Shown here: piece by piece, positions 23,582-36,053 of the stretch
Layout: every line of letters begins with the position of its first letter
Numbering within the stretch: position 1 is the first letter of the stretch
Source: Pseudisothecium myosuroides
Lineage: Eukaryota > Streptophyta > Bryopsida > Hypnales > Lembophyllaceae
Length of the DNA: 64,000 nucleotides
Assembly (NCBI GenBank): GCA_951799445.1
Contig: OX637290.1
Coordinates: forward strand, 24,918,987 to 24,982,986
Reading direction: 5' to 3'
Notes under the pieces: generated by a model
Told to the model about the DNA's origin: nothing
The model's input: only the letters and a program-made list of their open reading frames with translations
Databases searched by the model: none
Position numbers and translations under genes: made by a program

Positions 23582-26500
23582 GACTTTCATTAGCTAGCTA
23601 GACTCCAGGATTTCAGGCCAGGATTAGAGGTGGGTGAGTGACTGTCCGGGCATTCGCCTATCATCCGAAGATGGTCGATGATCCAGTAATTCAATCAGAC
23701 GCTTCCACGTACATGCAGCCAGTGCGCGTAAATTCCGTCGATGTTTTTGCAGTGTGAATGGAGTGATGGGCACTACATGGCACTATTGCAAATGCGTTGT
23801 CAGGCGGAGAGCGTCATATATTTCACCTGCAATATATATGTCATAAGTAAATCTCCGGCCCTGTAAATTCCTGCAATTCAACAATTCAATTCAACGATTC
23901 AACAATTCCCTTACTCGAGTAATTCCTGCAGCATGCACTTCTCTGCAGCAGTTTCTTGCCTCGTTGACAGAAAGGAAGTGAAGAAGATCCTTATATTAAA
24001 TATACATGACCTACGTAGGTCCGTACATGCAACCCCGGAGGAGCAACTCCCATTTATTATAAGGAGATTTATTATGTCTTATTCTACAAAATACTATGAC
24101 TTAATCACTTATGACTGATGATATATATCTCATTGGAAAGAGGACATTGAGAGCTTTCAAAATATGTATTTTGGGTATAAAAAATGTTTATCTTTAATTA
24201 GATAAAACACATAATAAGTGAAAAATAAGGCATTTTATTATGCAAGGGTGTGAGGTCAAGAAGGTCCTTGAATTTTAGAACTTATTATAAATTTTATTAA
24301 ATAATAAGGGCATAATAAGAACCTTCACTCATTATTACTTATTATAAATGAATAAGCAAGTCTAAATCGATTTATTATGCCGCACAGCCCTGCCGATTAT
24401 AACTGAGTTGCCCCCCCCGGGCGTACAACATGCTTCAACAGCTCGAATTCTAGAAAATATAGACTTACGAAAGAGCTTTGCAAGTGGATTTCGAATGGCG
24501 TTACAGCCAGCTGCGGACACCCTTATCTGTCATCTAGACCACCAGAAGCTTTCATTTGCCCTTTACTGTTCCCTTACCGAGTTCCCGTCAGTTAATGGTT
24601 ACGAATTTTATGCTAATTGCTGCAGTAATATCACTAGCCAGGTCAATCTATAGAATTGGGTCGGGTTGGCTGGTACTCCAGAGCTTCCATTGAATTAAAA
24701 TCAGTCCTTCTATGCCAGACCATGTGATTACACGATTATTCACAGGTCCAAATTTAAGTGCAAATTTACTGGTTTGCTTTATTGACAGGTCGGCACAACT
24801 TGTGAAATGAGCATTTCATTCAGTATATTCAACTGGGACAGGTGCTGCCGGACAGTTTGTCGTATGTCACAGCCTCATTTGACTCAGAAAAAATCCCAGG
24901 CTAGTTGTTGGAATCTTCCACCGGCAAGCACATGGAGCCTTTTCTATTCGGTGCTAAATCTCGAGCGGACGTTTCTCCACGCATGCCAGCTTGTCAGTTT
25001 CGATGATAATCCCTGATGCCTGCAAGTTTTGGAATTTCTGGTTATTAGTGGATGGTTCGCATGGCCTACTGCCGGCCTCTCCTTAATCCAAATTATCCCA
25101 GCAAATGAGCCAGACAAGCTTAGTGGAAACTCTCCGTCAACGACACTAGTCACACTACCCGACTGTTCTCCTCCCGAAGTTCTAGCTACCTAGGCTCCTC
25201 CTTTAAAAGCAGCCCGCATTAGAAAAAAAAGAACGGCTCTTTATCACTTGCAAGTGATGGATTGTGGGCGGCCCAAAAGGCTAGATCGGCCTACCGGTAC
25301 CGCCAGTGCAGTATTTATGCACATCCCCTGCAAGCAATTAATCTTAAATCCAAGTGGCATCGATGCCAGCCTCATGGAGCTCCTTGCTGCAACCTGATCG
25401 ACGCTCGCCTGCACAGACAGACCAAGCTAGCGCTCTGCAAGTTGGATCTTTTCATGACCTCACACTAGAGATTTTGCTGCAACCGGCAAGGCGTCTGAGA
25501 AGTAGACTGCTCTTTGCTGAGGCGCAACCAAGACTTGCTTGCTAGCTGCATGAGATTGATACTAACTTCACATAAATTGTGCGAAAGCACTCTGACTAGA
25601 CTTGTGAAAGATACCTTTCGTGATCGGTATTCTTGCCATGGTTTGAAACAAGAATCAGTTCGTCAGTTTTCAATTCTAAGTTAGGCGTTTGTTTTCGAAC
25701 ATGCTTCTGTCTGACTGTGCAGACAGGCGTTTCTTAGTTTACGGCCAAGTGTACTTCTGAAGCAACATCTAACTTGTGTTTCTGTAACTGTGTCAACCGC
25801 GCGCTCAATTGCAAGTTTTCAGTAGTATCGATGAGAGCCTTTGGGAATCGTGGGCTTCGAGTAGCTGAGTCGGTTTTGTAACAATGCCAGTAACAAACTG
25901 CATTGAATCAGCAGTTTGTGGTTTTTAGTTTCAACTCACTTGTTTCATGAAGTTGTTGGGGCACATTTAGGTAGTAAACTTGTAGCATTGTTTGGGTTGA
26001 AAAGTCTAATGAAAATTTAACAATGTAGTTCATATTTTGATTAATTCTTTGATATATTTTCATGTTTGATCATGTAGTTAACTATAATAACTTCATTGAC
26101 TGAAATAAATTATAAACAAAACCTTAATGATGCCTCCATGCAAAGAGCAGTTGCTTTTCAGACGCCATGACTACTGCAGTGAAACCTATAGTTGATGGCC
26201 GTTATATGACTTTAAAGTTGCATATCAAGAAATGACGTCATGAAAGTGAGTTAAGTGACAAGTGCTTCTTTCTTCAACTAGCGTCAACTTTCTTCATCAA
26301 AGAGTCAACTTGCAAAGTATGTAAGTTATTTAACCGGTTGAGTTCTTCATACTTATTTTGTTTCATGCATGTACAGCTGGTTTGTACTCTTGTGCTGATG
26401 ACAATAAACTTTGCTATTCTCCAAACAGTAGGGTCTTTGCTAGTTTTATGTACTTCTGGATACTATTCTTCATGTTTGGCAGCAAGACAGTCCACTTGTC

Positions 26501-27494
26501 AGCCGGAGAAGGAAGAAAATCATTTGCAAAATAATAGAGCTGCAATCTGGTATCTGTGAAGTACAGATGCCCAGTCAGTTTGCAGTACTAGCTTGAACCA
26601 GTCCAGACATCGTGCGTTTCAGTTTAACAACGGAACTAAATTAGTCTGGTAAGCCTTTCAGTTTCATGATCTCTTTACTGTACTCTCGGAGTCTCTGTGG
26701 GTATTGATAAAAAAACGTGTATAACTTAGATGAACTGATGAAGGACTATATACTTTTGTGGATCTATTTCATGCTTGTTAAGTTGTATCTGCATCATTTT
26801 TGTAGTAAATCTTGTTTACCGTGCCAAAAAAAAATGCACAAATCAGTTGGTCAAGAGCAGCTGAGCGGTTCGTGCACCTTAAGTTAACTTAGTAGCTTTC
26901 TGACCGTCAATTTCTTTAAAGTGCCGGCAAAATTGTGCCATTTATCTGCTCAACGCTCTGAGAATTAGGACTTATATAGATTTGCGATGCAGGGATTGCA
27001 GGCGGTAGATTTCCTGAAGTGCCAAAGTCGTGGAATTCCTCCAATGTAACGGAATTGACGTACGCTAACATATATTCTTGTATTCCTGACAAAATATCAG
27101 CTGGCATGGTACAGTACGTACGTACGTTAGAGCATATTAAAGTTGTTAGGGACTTGATCCTGTCCACAAGTCCTGTCTCCTTCACTAAGTTTAACAGCTA
27201 GCCGCTCATCTCTGCATAAGAAATTCATTCGTAAGTTAAATTCGATCTTTGGCACTTGTTAGTACCCAAATTAAGCTCTCAGATTCTACGCAAAAAGCTG
27301 TATGATATATTGAACCTTCACTTGCAAAATACACAGTACTCATACATATTGGTTTAGATGATAAACTATAAAAGTATAGAGCTCCACGGTATCGATCCTC
27401 TTGCTGATAATATTTATGCAAACATGCACATCTTCAATAGTGTACATTGTGCATGGACAAGGATGGATTAGCTTAGCTCAGTTGCAGTGGAGTG
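23582..27494. other. intergenic, near-balanced composition; no gene recognised
   Basis: About 3.9 kb with scattered ORFs below 85 codons. A TTATTATAA-rich patch occupies 24050-24380, and a C-run at 24411-24418 follows it. Nothing resembles a protein family, tRNA or rRNA. Confidence 0.45.
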
Positions 27495-27617
27495 TTAGAG
27501 CAGCCCGACAACAGCACGCCACAACTGACCTCTAAACGTTCTGTACCATTGATCTTCTATGATAGAGGGATGTCCTCCACTGATTTGCTTGAGCGTGTTG
27601 CTGTGGGGCTGCTCTAA
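27495..27617. mobile_element. small MITE, TIR TTAGAGCAGCCC
   Basis: TTAGAGCAGCCCGACAACAGC at the left is mirrored by GTTGCTGTGGGGCTGCTCTAA at the right. It is 123 bp. The terminus resembles the TTAGAGCA-type ends common among plant MITEs, possibly PIF/Harbinger; the superfamily is not settled. Confidence 0.65.
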
Positions 27618-27973
27618 GCTTGCAAAAGTTAGAGTGGAGAGCACATCTTAGTGAACTTACAGTACAGGCTAAGATTATATGAAGAAATTACCTGCTGTTA
27701 CTTTCTGATTAGACTATACCCAGGGTTTGCATAAATCGTCTGTAATGGACTTTTGATTATACGATTGTAGAAATAAGGCTGGCGTGCAGCTAGATATATG
27801 TTGTTCACATAGTGCCACCGAGCTTCTAGCTAGTTATCAACCACGTAAGTTATTGCTTCTGCATCACGCATTTGTACCAACAGACTTGGAAGTTCATGGA
27901 GGCGACCAGGAGTCCAGGAGACCGCAGTGGCACACTGTAATTTCAAGTGACAGACTGGAAAAGCGACCATCCG

Positions 27974-28111
27974 ATGGTCACTTGAATTGGTTGTATTGCA
28001 TCTCATATGAGATGCAATTTACATATTAAAATTGCATCTCATATGGTCACTTGAATTGGTTGTATTGCATCTCATATGACATGCAATTTACATATTAAAA
28101 TTGCATATTTA
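27974..28111. repeat. two tandem copies of a 69-bp unit
   Basis: The units start at 27974 and 28043, each beginning ATGGTCACTTGAATTGG. Inside each is a palindrome about CATATG (ATTGCATCTC/GAGATGCAAT in copy 1). They are nearly identical, so the duplication is recent. Confidence 0.85.
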
Positions 28112-28167
28112 TAGATTCAGCAAACTAAATTAAATGTCAAAATGGCCCATGAAGTACAAAACAACTA

Positions 28168-28480
28168 AGGTAGGAGGTCCATAAACCGCTCATCTAAGAG
28201 CTGAAGCTGACTTTGGGGGAGGTAGAACTTCTTAAAATATTTTTCAGTAAATTTTCCTTGAAAGGCAAGAGAAATTGGCATCTAACCCAAGTTGTTTCAT
28301 ATTTTTTGAAGCTTTGTGGAATTAGTTATGAATTTCTGAAGTTGCAGAAAAGTGCATTTTTGTGGGCTCTAAAACCGACCACCTCCTCAAATGCACACCA
28401 CTTGTACATTGGAAAGTGCAAAATGTACCTCTAGAGCTTGATTGGTTTTAGAACCCGCTCCATTTTAGGACCTCCTACCT
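28168..28480. mobile_element. TA-flanked MITE, TIR AGGTAGGAGGTCC
   Basis: TA|AGGTAGGAGGTCC at the left is mirrored by GGACCTCCTACCT|TA at the right. It is 313 bp, with TA duplications of Tc1/mariner type. A 73-codon ORF inside has no recognisable content. Confidence 0.75.
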
Positions 28481-28709
28481 TAATTGAAGGTTGGACCACC
28501 CATTCCCAACCAGGAACCCATACCCAACTTGTAGGGTCGCTAGGGTGCAGCTATTTTCAACCAAGGCTAGAAGAGATATACAACCAAAGCTTGGAGGGTT
28601 TTTTTTCTCCTTTTAAAGGTTGGGAATAATGAGGTCATGACATGTGTCGGCGTGTCCCAAAGTGTATGGGAAGTAGTGAGTAGAAAGTACTACTAGTTTT
28701 TGAATAATT

Positions 28710-28880
28710 GGAATTGCAAGAGTCTAGACATTGGCAGCTATGGATTTGCAATTTTGGAGCACTTTTTGGCTCCCAAAATTCATTGTAATTTCAATTTTGA
28801 AGATAAAATTACGAAAAATTTGCAATCCCCATATTTCTTATCTTTCTACATGGGAAAAATTTGCGACACCTCATACTACT
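28710..28880. repeat. dispersed repeat fragment shared in inverse orientation with about 41465-41635
   Basis: Shared stretches include AATTGGAAT..GAGTCTAGACATTGGC, GGAGCACTTTTTGGCTCCC versus GGAGGCAAAAAGTGCGCC, and CATTGTAATTTCAATT versus AATTGAAATTACTATAA. The identity and ends of the element are unknown. Confidence 0.5.
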
Positions 28881-28980
28881 CATGATTTCTTGTTGAATTG
28901 CTTAAGTGATCCATTATAGCCTTATAGGGGGTTCCAACTTTAATGGAATTGACTTTAGCAATTAGCATTCAAAAGAATGG

Positions 28981-29290
28981 ATGGCCAATTTCATTAAAAT
29001 GGCGGTATTCCGTTAATTTGGTACTTTCAGCAGTTCAGACTGCCCAGTCTGAACTGTTTTTTCTGTCCCAGAATCTATACCAGTATTAGATTTTTGAAAT
29101 CTACATTTGTCCTAAATATCTGAAATCTACAAAAATCCTAGATTTTTCAGACTGCTTGGTCTGATATCTATATTAGTTCTAGATTTTTGAAATCCAAAAC
29201 CACACTAGATGGTAGCAATGTATATTTGTCCTAGATGTCAGGGTGTGAAAATGGCACATGGAATACCGCCATTTTAATGAAATTTGCCAT
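28981..29290. mobile_element. TIR element with ATGG flanking repeats
   Basis: ATGGCCAATTTCATTAAAAT followed by GGCGGTATTC is mirrored at the right by GAATACCGCC then ATTTTAATGAAATTTGCCAT, a 30-bp inverted repeat with one mismatch. ATGG flanks both sides, a possible 4-bp duplication. It is 310 bp. Its interior has a CAGTTCAGACTG..CAGTCTGAACTG hairpin. Confidence 0.8.
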
Positions 29291-29439
29291 ATGGACATTG
29301 ATCAACTAACTACAAGCTAAGGTGTCTTTGTTATTATTTATTTTTATTATTTACCAACAGAATGGCAAGGACCGCAGTTAGCTATGATTAATAAAATTAA
29401 AAGCCATTGTAATATTGTTTGCATTTTTGTAGTGATCAT

Positions 29440-30089
29440 ATTCATCAAGATGGTAAATTTGTTTCAAAGTACAAAAACTATAACGTTCAAATGCACATAT
29501 TTGAGGGATAGACTAGGATTGGCATATCCATGTATTTTTTGGGACATATTCTTGAATTGAAAAATACATATTTCAAAATATTAATTTGTAAAATATAGGA
29601 AAAAAAATAATTAAAAAAATTAAAAATTGGCCATTTGGGAAGACTTCCTAGTGATGAATTTCAAGTTTCAACCAAAAAAATGAAGTCGAAACCATTTTTA
29701 TTGTTTACAATTGCGCATGCAAGGAAGGCCTATTTCAACGTGGACATAAAATAATGTATTTTTTGATTTCCTTTGGTAGGAACATATCTGCCTACTATAG
29801 GAATATATCATAGAAATTTCAGCTAAAAATCATTAACTTAAACTATTTAATAGTATTCAAACCCTCTAAACTTGAAAGTGTGACAAATTAACAAAACTGA
29901 CTTTTAAATATAAAATGATTTCCTTAAAACTTTTGAAAAATAAAAGATATGAATACATTTAAGAAACAAATTTTTTATTTTGGCATAGGATGCATAATTC
30001 AAAAGTTATAGCAAAAAACAACCCTAATTTCAAAGCCAATTGAAAGTGTGACAAAAGCCAATTGACCATTCATTCTTGCAATCTCCCAC
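29440..30089. mobile_element. GGGT-family TIR element, truncated copy
   Basis: It ends TTCATTCTTGCAATCTCCC like its relatives. Upstream blocks match copy B/C: GGCCATTTGGGAAGACTT, AACCATTTTTATTGTTTACAATTGCG, GACATAAAATAATGTATTTTTTGAT, TTTAAATATAAAATGATTT. The left terminus is not recognisable, so the start is approximate. Confidence 0.6.
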
Positions 30090-30719
30090 TATTAATTGTA
30101 AACTTTAATTTTTTTATGTTCAAGAATTGAGTTGAGAGTTTGGGATAAAAAATCCCCCTCCTTGTGTTTTTCATTCTTTAAAATTGTTAAGCCAAAGTAG
30201 GTATGAGATACAAAGAAAAACTAAATTGTTGATAGCTTTAAGATTGAATTGAAATATACTCTCTAATCTAAACAATAAGATTTTTTAGAAAGCAAACTAA
30301 ACCATGTGCAACTTTTTTTTTTAAATTGTTAAAATTGAATTAAGAAATGGATTTAATACATTATTTTCTCAAGAATTAGTTTGTTGAAATTGCCCACAGA
30401 ATAAGAAGCTTCAAAACTTTCACATCACTCATCTAAATGGAATGAATCAAATATTTCTATATACGCAAAAATATATACTATAAAAAACATATATTATTTC
30501 AAATTTATTTTTTTGTTGCTTGCCCTTGTCTATTTTAGTCATATTGTAGCACAAATTTTTCTCCCAGGCACCAATTGAAATAAAAATTATATTTCCAAAA
30601 AGACAGTCAAATTTTTTTATTTTGTAAGAAAATTTTAAAAAATCTTGATAAAAATTGAGATCATGGTATGCGTTCAAACCTTCAAGAGTTCCCAAGGGGA
30701 TTCTTAGGACTTTAGAGAC
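30090..30719. mobile_element. TTAA-family element, truncated copy
   Basis: It ends GGACTTTAGAGAC|TTAA (TTAA at 30720-30723), matching the right end of the 10495-11397 copy. Interior matches include GAATTGAGTTGAGAGTTTGGG, CACTCATCTAAATGGAATGAATCAAA and CCCAGGCACCAATTGAAATAAAAATTATATTTCC. The left part is missing where the GGGT-family copy abuts. Confidence 0.6.
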
Positions 30720-30723
30720 TTAA

Positions 30724-32811
30724 TATGCATATTTATAGAATTAAGATATTTCCATTGATTGAAGCTCCAAAATTAGGACATTCAAATACGTAGTGCTCTA
30801 AAAAATGGGATTCATGACATAGATTTATATTTCTAAATTCTTTCTTTGAAAATTATCAAAATTGTCATTATTTGCCTATTTTTTGAAATCAAGAATATGT
30901 GAAAATTGTCACAATCAAGGCCTCTAAGGACAAAATGTATCCAATTCATGATTTTCTTTGTAAATTTGAAAATTTTGAAATATATATATATATATATATA
31001 TATTTATTTATTTTAAAAGTTATTGAAAATGAGATGTTAGTCTACAAACTTGTAGCAATCTTTAAATTTGAAATTTCAAAAGTGCAATATTGTAAAATTG
31101 TTATATAAAGTTTGACTTTTGCAAAGAAGTGGATAAAATTCTAGGACAAGTTTCTATAACATGAATAAAAAGGGTGAAAAAAATCAAACTTATTGTAAAT
31201 TTTATACAATTAGAAAACTATATTTTGATTGGATGAAGGTATAGATCAATATTTCCTTTGATTCTACAATGTTGAAATTGGTTCACATAATTTAGGAGGT
31301 CCAAATAATTTGTAAAAAAATTACAAAAATTACATCACTAACATCTAAAATTGGATTTAAGAAATGATTTGCATACAATTTTGAATATTTTGAAGGGTTT
31401 GGTTGATTCAATTTTGGCTATTTTCTACCCTCATATTCAATGATATATAGTATTGAATTGAATTTCTAATGTGGCACTTTAATAGATTTTTTTTTGTCTC
31501 ATTTTAAGAAACCTAAGAAGAATGTTTTTTTTTCTAGATTCTTATCCAACTTTCCAATTTGGAAAAAGAATTTTTTATTTTTTATGAACCTTCTTTGGAA
31601 AAGGCAATTTTTATTTATTTATTTTATAGATCATGCAAAGTTGTTATTATTTACAAATCTAATTGTCAATATTTTCACAGTTAACTCCTCACACAATAGG
31701 GATAGAGTGATCTTTACAAAAATATGACTTATATTCCCAAGGCTTAAGGTTATATTTGGTGATGAACCAAACATAATGTCTTCACTATTCAAAGAATGTT
31801 ATTTAGAAATAATATTGCATAAAAACCTAATACTATCAATTTAAATAGAAAGCTTGATTGAATTTTTTAATATTAAAAATTATTTATAAATTGAACAAGC
31901 AATAGTCAATTTTTGTTTTTCTTAAAGTCTATATATACTTGAATGACTTTGGGCTTGACCTTCATGCAACATTAGATAATAAGAAATTGTTGAACCTCTT
32001 TAGGAATATGTTATAGTTTTTAGTTTTAAAAAATGTGAAAATGTGTTCTCATAGTCAATTAAAGAAATAGTTTAAAAACAACTTTCAAACAAGAATGATA
32101 AACTACGACCTATAGATCACATTCATGAAGTAAACCAATGATGACTGCACAAATATATGGAAATATAAAAAATTTGAAACCGAAAATAAAAAATTCTTCA
32201 TAGAATTGATTATGGATGGAAACTTTAATCACTTTCACAATAAATTTTTTTTAAGGTTAAAATGTTGAGTTTTATCCCCTAAAAGCCCAAGGCCTTTTTT
32301 AAACTCTTACAATTTTCTCAAAACTAAATAGAAAGCTCAATTTTTGATAAGTTTTATCAATTTAAAAAAATATATAACTGTACAAATTCAAACTAGATGT
32401 GTTCTAGATCACATAGGCAAAAAACACACAATAAAATCACTTATGGATTAAAAATTTAAATGGTGTTTGATCAAGAAGGTGTAAATTAAAACTATGAAAG
32501 CAATTTGAAGTCTCTTGATCTTCTTTTAATATGTCAAATTTAAAATTGAAGTCATGAAAAAAATATTAAGCTAAAGGACATAACACATTCAAATAAACAT
32601 AATCCATTTACAAATTCTCAAAATCTACTCTACAATTTTTTTAAAGGACACTTTAATGTGATGTCTTTCTAGATCTACTTAGTGTATTTGAGGCTCATTT
32701 CTATGAGCCTCTAATACTAAAAAATCAAGATTTGCAAGAGATACCTTTGTACAAAATTGCCAACAGAAAAATCATAAACAACTTTTTTCAAAATTGAATT
32801 GTAGAGGACAT
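30724..32811. other. AT-rich intergenic DNA; no gene seen
   Basis: Extremely AT-rich, with chance ORFs only. It contains the TA microsatellite listed separately. Confidence 0.5.
30980..31003. repeat. (TA)n microsatellite
   Basis: About eleven TA units. Confidence 0.9.
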
Positions 32812-32865
32812 GTAAGGGACCTCATGGAAGGGTGGAGGATCACAATGTGGTAAGGGAGGGTTTAA

Positions 32866-33797
32866 CCCCTAAAGGACCGTTGTCCCTTCGGGGGACAAAT
32901 GCGTTTTCGGGCAGGTACCTACGGGCTGAAATTTTCTCCTGATTTTTTGAAACTTTTTTTTGAGGTAGAAAAACTGATTAGCTTCAAGGGAATATAATTT
33001 TTTTCACAATCGGTGCCTGGGAAAAAAAGTTATGACCATATAAGCTCAAAACAAGGGACGGGGGGCAGCTCGGGCAGCAAAAAAAAAATGGACAAAAATT
33101 TGAATTTTTTTTTTAATATTTTTTTTCTTATAGATTATATTTTTGGCTATCTAGAAAGCTTTGATTCATTTCATTTGGATATGTTATGAGAAAGTTATGG
33201 ACATTCTTGTTTTTCGGGCAGTTAAAGCATCTTCTTGAAAAAAATAACTTTGGGATTCATTTCTGAATGCAATTTTTCAAATTTTTCAATTTTTTTTTTT
33301 GGTATGGTCTGATTTACCTGTTAGAACAATCTCACCATTGGGATTAGTGCATTTTAATTCCATCTAAAATATATGAATGTTTTAGATTTTCCTTCTATCT
33401 TGTACCTACATCTACTTAACAATTTTTTTAAGAATGATAATTAATTTTTTTTTTAATATGTTTTTTTTCCTAGACTCTCAACTCAATTCTCTACTATAAC
33501 AAATAAAAGCTCAAAACTCTATAGTGCAAAAATTTTAAGTTAAAAATGTTTAAAGTCAAAAAATCTAGTCCCGCAATGTGCTGAATAACTTGTTTTTTTC
33601 ACTTTAAATGCAAATATCTTGCAATCTGTGCGGTCAAAAATTCTAAAAAAAATTCCACACATTCTTAAACTAGTTAGGTGTAAGATCCTACGGTTGGATT
33701 TGAAAAAAAAACATTTTTCAAATTTTTTTACTCTTTACTATAGAAATGGCAGTTTTCAGTGTTTTTTGGCAGAAAAAAGGCCTCGGTCCTTTAGGGG
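32866..33797. mobile_element. TTAA-flanked TIR element (piggyBac/Kolobok/Sola3-like), intact ends
   Basis: TTAA (32862-32865) then CCCCTAAAGGACCG at the left; CGGTCCTTTAGGGG then TTAA (33798-33801) at the right. The 14-bp TIR is perfect and the TTAA duplication exact. It is 932 bp with no ORF, so non-autonomous. TTAA targets are known for piggyBac, Kolobok and Sola3. The CCC start resembles piggyBac, but without a transposase the superfamily is open. It sits inside the coding region of the broken gene listed above. Confidence 0.85.
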
Positions 33798-34527
33798 TTA
33801 AGAGATAGGGAAGTAGAGAGGCAACATAAATGTAGACAGTTGTTGAGGGAGAGAGAAGAAGCAACGAAGTTGCTTGCTGTGCAAGATGAATTGGAGGTTG
33901 GAAAAGAGGTTTCTTCACGATAGCTTGCAGAGGTTTTGTCTGAAATTGTGGATTTTTTCGAAGGTTGTTCGAAGGCATCTTCTAGGTTAAAAATTATAGA
34001 ACGTTTTTAGGAGGATGAGCATGTTTCTCCTTTTCTTCCTGAGTATTATCCTCGTGGGCAGGATGGAAAGGCTCAATTCAAATTCCTAAAAAACTATCAA
34101 TTAGAGTTGGACACTGTGAAGAGTGTTCAATTGGCAGATATACTTGCTAGGAAGGTTGTTCTCCTAGATGCGGCTATATCTACTTGGATTACAAGCACAA
34201 AAGCTTTGTCACGGGTTTTGAAAGTTCACCCATCTAATTTGAGGGTGGCTATAACCCATCACAGTAGTGTACAATTGCAAAGTTCACCTTTTGTACTTAT
34301 AAGACGTAGAAAGAGGCCAAGACTGCTTGGCGAGATTAAAGACGTCGTTACAAAGTGGTGGATAGAAGAAGACCCATATAAGTTTCAATAGGAAGGAAAT
34401 TGTTCAGAAGTGGATTAGTCCAAATATATATGACAAGCATTGCACTCACGATTTGCTAGAAAGTCAGGTACAAATCAATTTGATTGCAATGTTGCAGCAC
34501 CCTGTAGAATCGTTGCATTGTCAAATA

Positions 34528-34860
34528 CATTAGAGAAAAAATCAGCCCTCCGGAGGGCTGCTCCGAAGTGACATGCCAAGCTATAAAAAAGGTTGGCCTA
34601 TCACTCCAATACTGTCCTGCGGTGAGCAGTCAGCTTAGCTGACTGCTCGCCGAAATTGCGATTTTTTTTTTTTTTTTTTTAATAATTTTTTTAAGATTAA
34701 TAAAATAAATAAATAAATAAATAAATTTTACTAGTAATTTTCGGTTCCTGCGCTAGTTCTGCTGCAGTTTCTGCCGGGCAGAATTAGGGGGAAAACTATT
34801 TTTTTGGCAAAAAAAAAATAAATTTCACGGTCCTCCGGAGGGCTGATTTTTTCTCTAATG
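34528..34860. mobile_element. MITE with TIR CATTAGAGAAAAAATCAGCCC
   Basis: CATTAGAGAAAAAATCAGCC continuing CTCCGGAGGGCTG is mirrored by CCTCCGGAGGGCTG then ATTTTTTCTCTAATG. It is 333 bp and contains poly-T and an (AAAT)n run at about 34705-34725. It shares the CATTAGAG terminus with the element at 35095-35354. It lies in the presumed intron of the broken transposon gene. Confidence 0.8.
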
Positions 34861-35060
34861 ACACAATCCTAGACATTGTTTCCATCTGACATGTACGCTA
34901 CACACCTTGTTGTATCTCCCTCAATTCTCTCATGGTTTGAATGTGTAGACTGCAATACGTTGATTACAATGTTGTAGGTACATACTGTACTAGTAACTGT
35001 ACATCATGTACAAATAATATTGTGGATCTTATGTTTAGAAAGCCTTTGTTGTCAGGTGAT

Positions 35061-36053
35061 AGGTGAATGCAAGAAACACCTGTACTATTTTGCGCATTAG
35101 AGGAGATTTAGCCCCCTAAGAGGGCTGTGAGTTCCCTTGGGCTGGGAACAGCCCTACAGCAGTCCACAGCAGCTAGTTGATGTGGATGGGAAACTGCCAC
35201 GTCATTTTTTTTCATTTTTTTTTTTGACTTATTTTTTCATTTAAAAGTTTAAAAAAAAAAAAAAAATGGTCGCAGCCGTTCCCGGACTGTTGGGGGAATA
35301 GCGCCGGGAATAGGCCTGAAACGGCCCTTTCGATCCCCTAAATCTCCTCTAATGTCACACCTTGAGTTTTGATTAGTTTTTTGGCCATAACTTTTGCATT
35401 CTGGCTCCAAACAACTCAAGATTTTTAGGTAAGGTACTCATGACTATTATACACCTTGCCTAATTTTTTTGTAATTTTCAAAAATAGCTTATTGTCCAAA
35501 AATAGCCCCCAATTATATGTCACACTTGCAAATTTAGAGGTTTTTAGTACTATTTAGTATCCAAAAAAACAAATTTTGAGCTGAAATTTAGAGGGCGTGG
35601 TCTTCTAGTAGACTTGTAGATATGCTAGGAAGGAATTCTAAAAATAATTAATTGTATGTGGTGTGGAAGTCCACAAAGTGCGCTTCTTTCTACTTACATT
35701 TTGAAACATATAAAGTATTATTTGGGAGTTTTTTTGGGTGAATGACCATCTCCATAGAGTTGTTACAAATGGCCAATTTTCATTTTATGTATTTCATTTT
35801 GTTTCCTATTTTTAACTAATTTATACATCAAGATATCAATTTTCTTGAGATTTGGCACTTTTTTAGTTCTCTAGCTTAAAGAATTTTTTTATGCATTTCC
35901 TTTGGTGGTTATCTTCATCTTAAAGGTGTGTATGTTAGCCATATTTTTTTTGTTTTTTAAAAATTATTTTTCTAATTTTATAGTACTCCAGAAGAGAAAT
36001 CATGAGTATTGTAAAAACGCAACAAAATTAGCAAGTGTTTCTTGCATTCACCC
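35061..36053. mobile_element. GGGT-family TIR element, copy E, carrying a nested MITE
   Basis: It begins AGGTGAATGCAAGAAACACC and ends GTGTTTCTTGCATTCACCC. The right half follows copies A and D (TTTTGGCCATAACTTTTGC, GTCACACTTGCAAATTTAGAGG, GGTGTGTATGTTAGCCATA, TAGTACTCC). Flanks TGAT and TAAT may be a degraded 4-bp duplication. Without the nested element it is about 733 bp. Confidence 0.72.
35095..35354. mobile_element. MITE with TIR CATTAGAGGAGATTTAG, nested in copy E
   Basis: CATTAGAGGAGATTTAGCCCC is mirrored by GGGGATTTAG-type sequence: CCCCTAAATCTCCTCTAATG at the right. It is 260 bp, with internal poly-T and poly-A runs. It interrupts the TTTTGC..TCACA block that is continuous in copy A. 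Confidence 0.78.
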
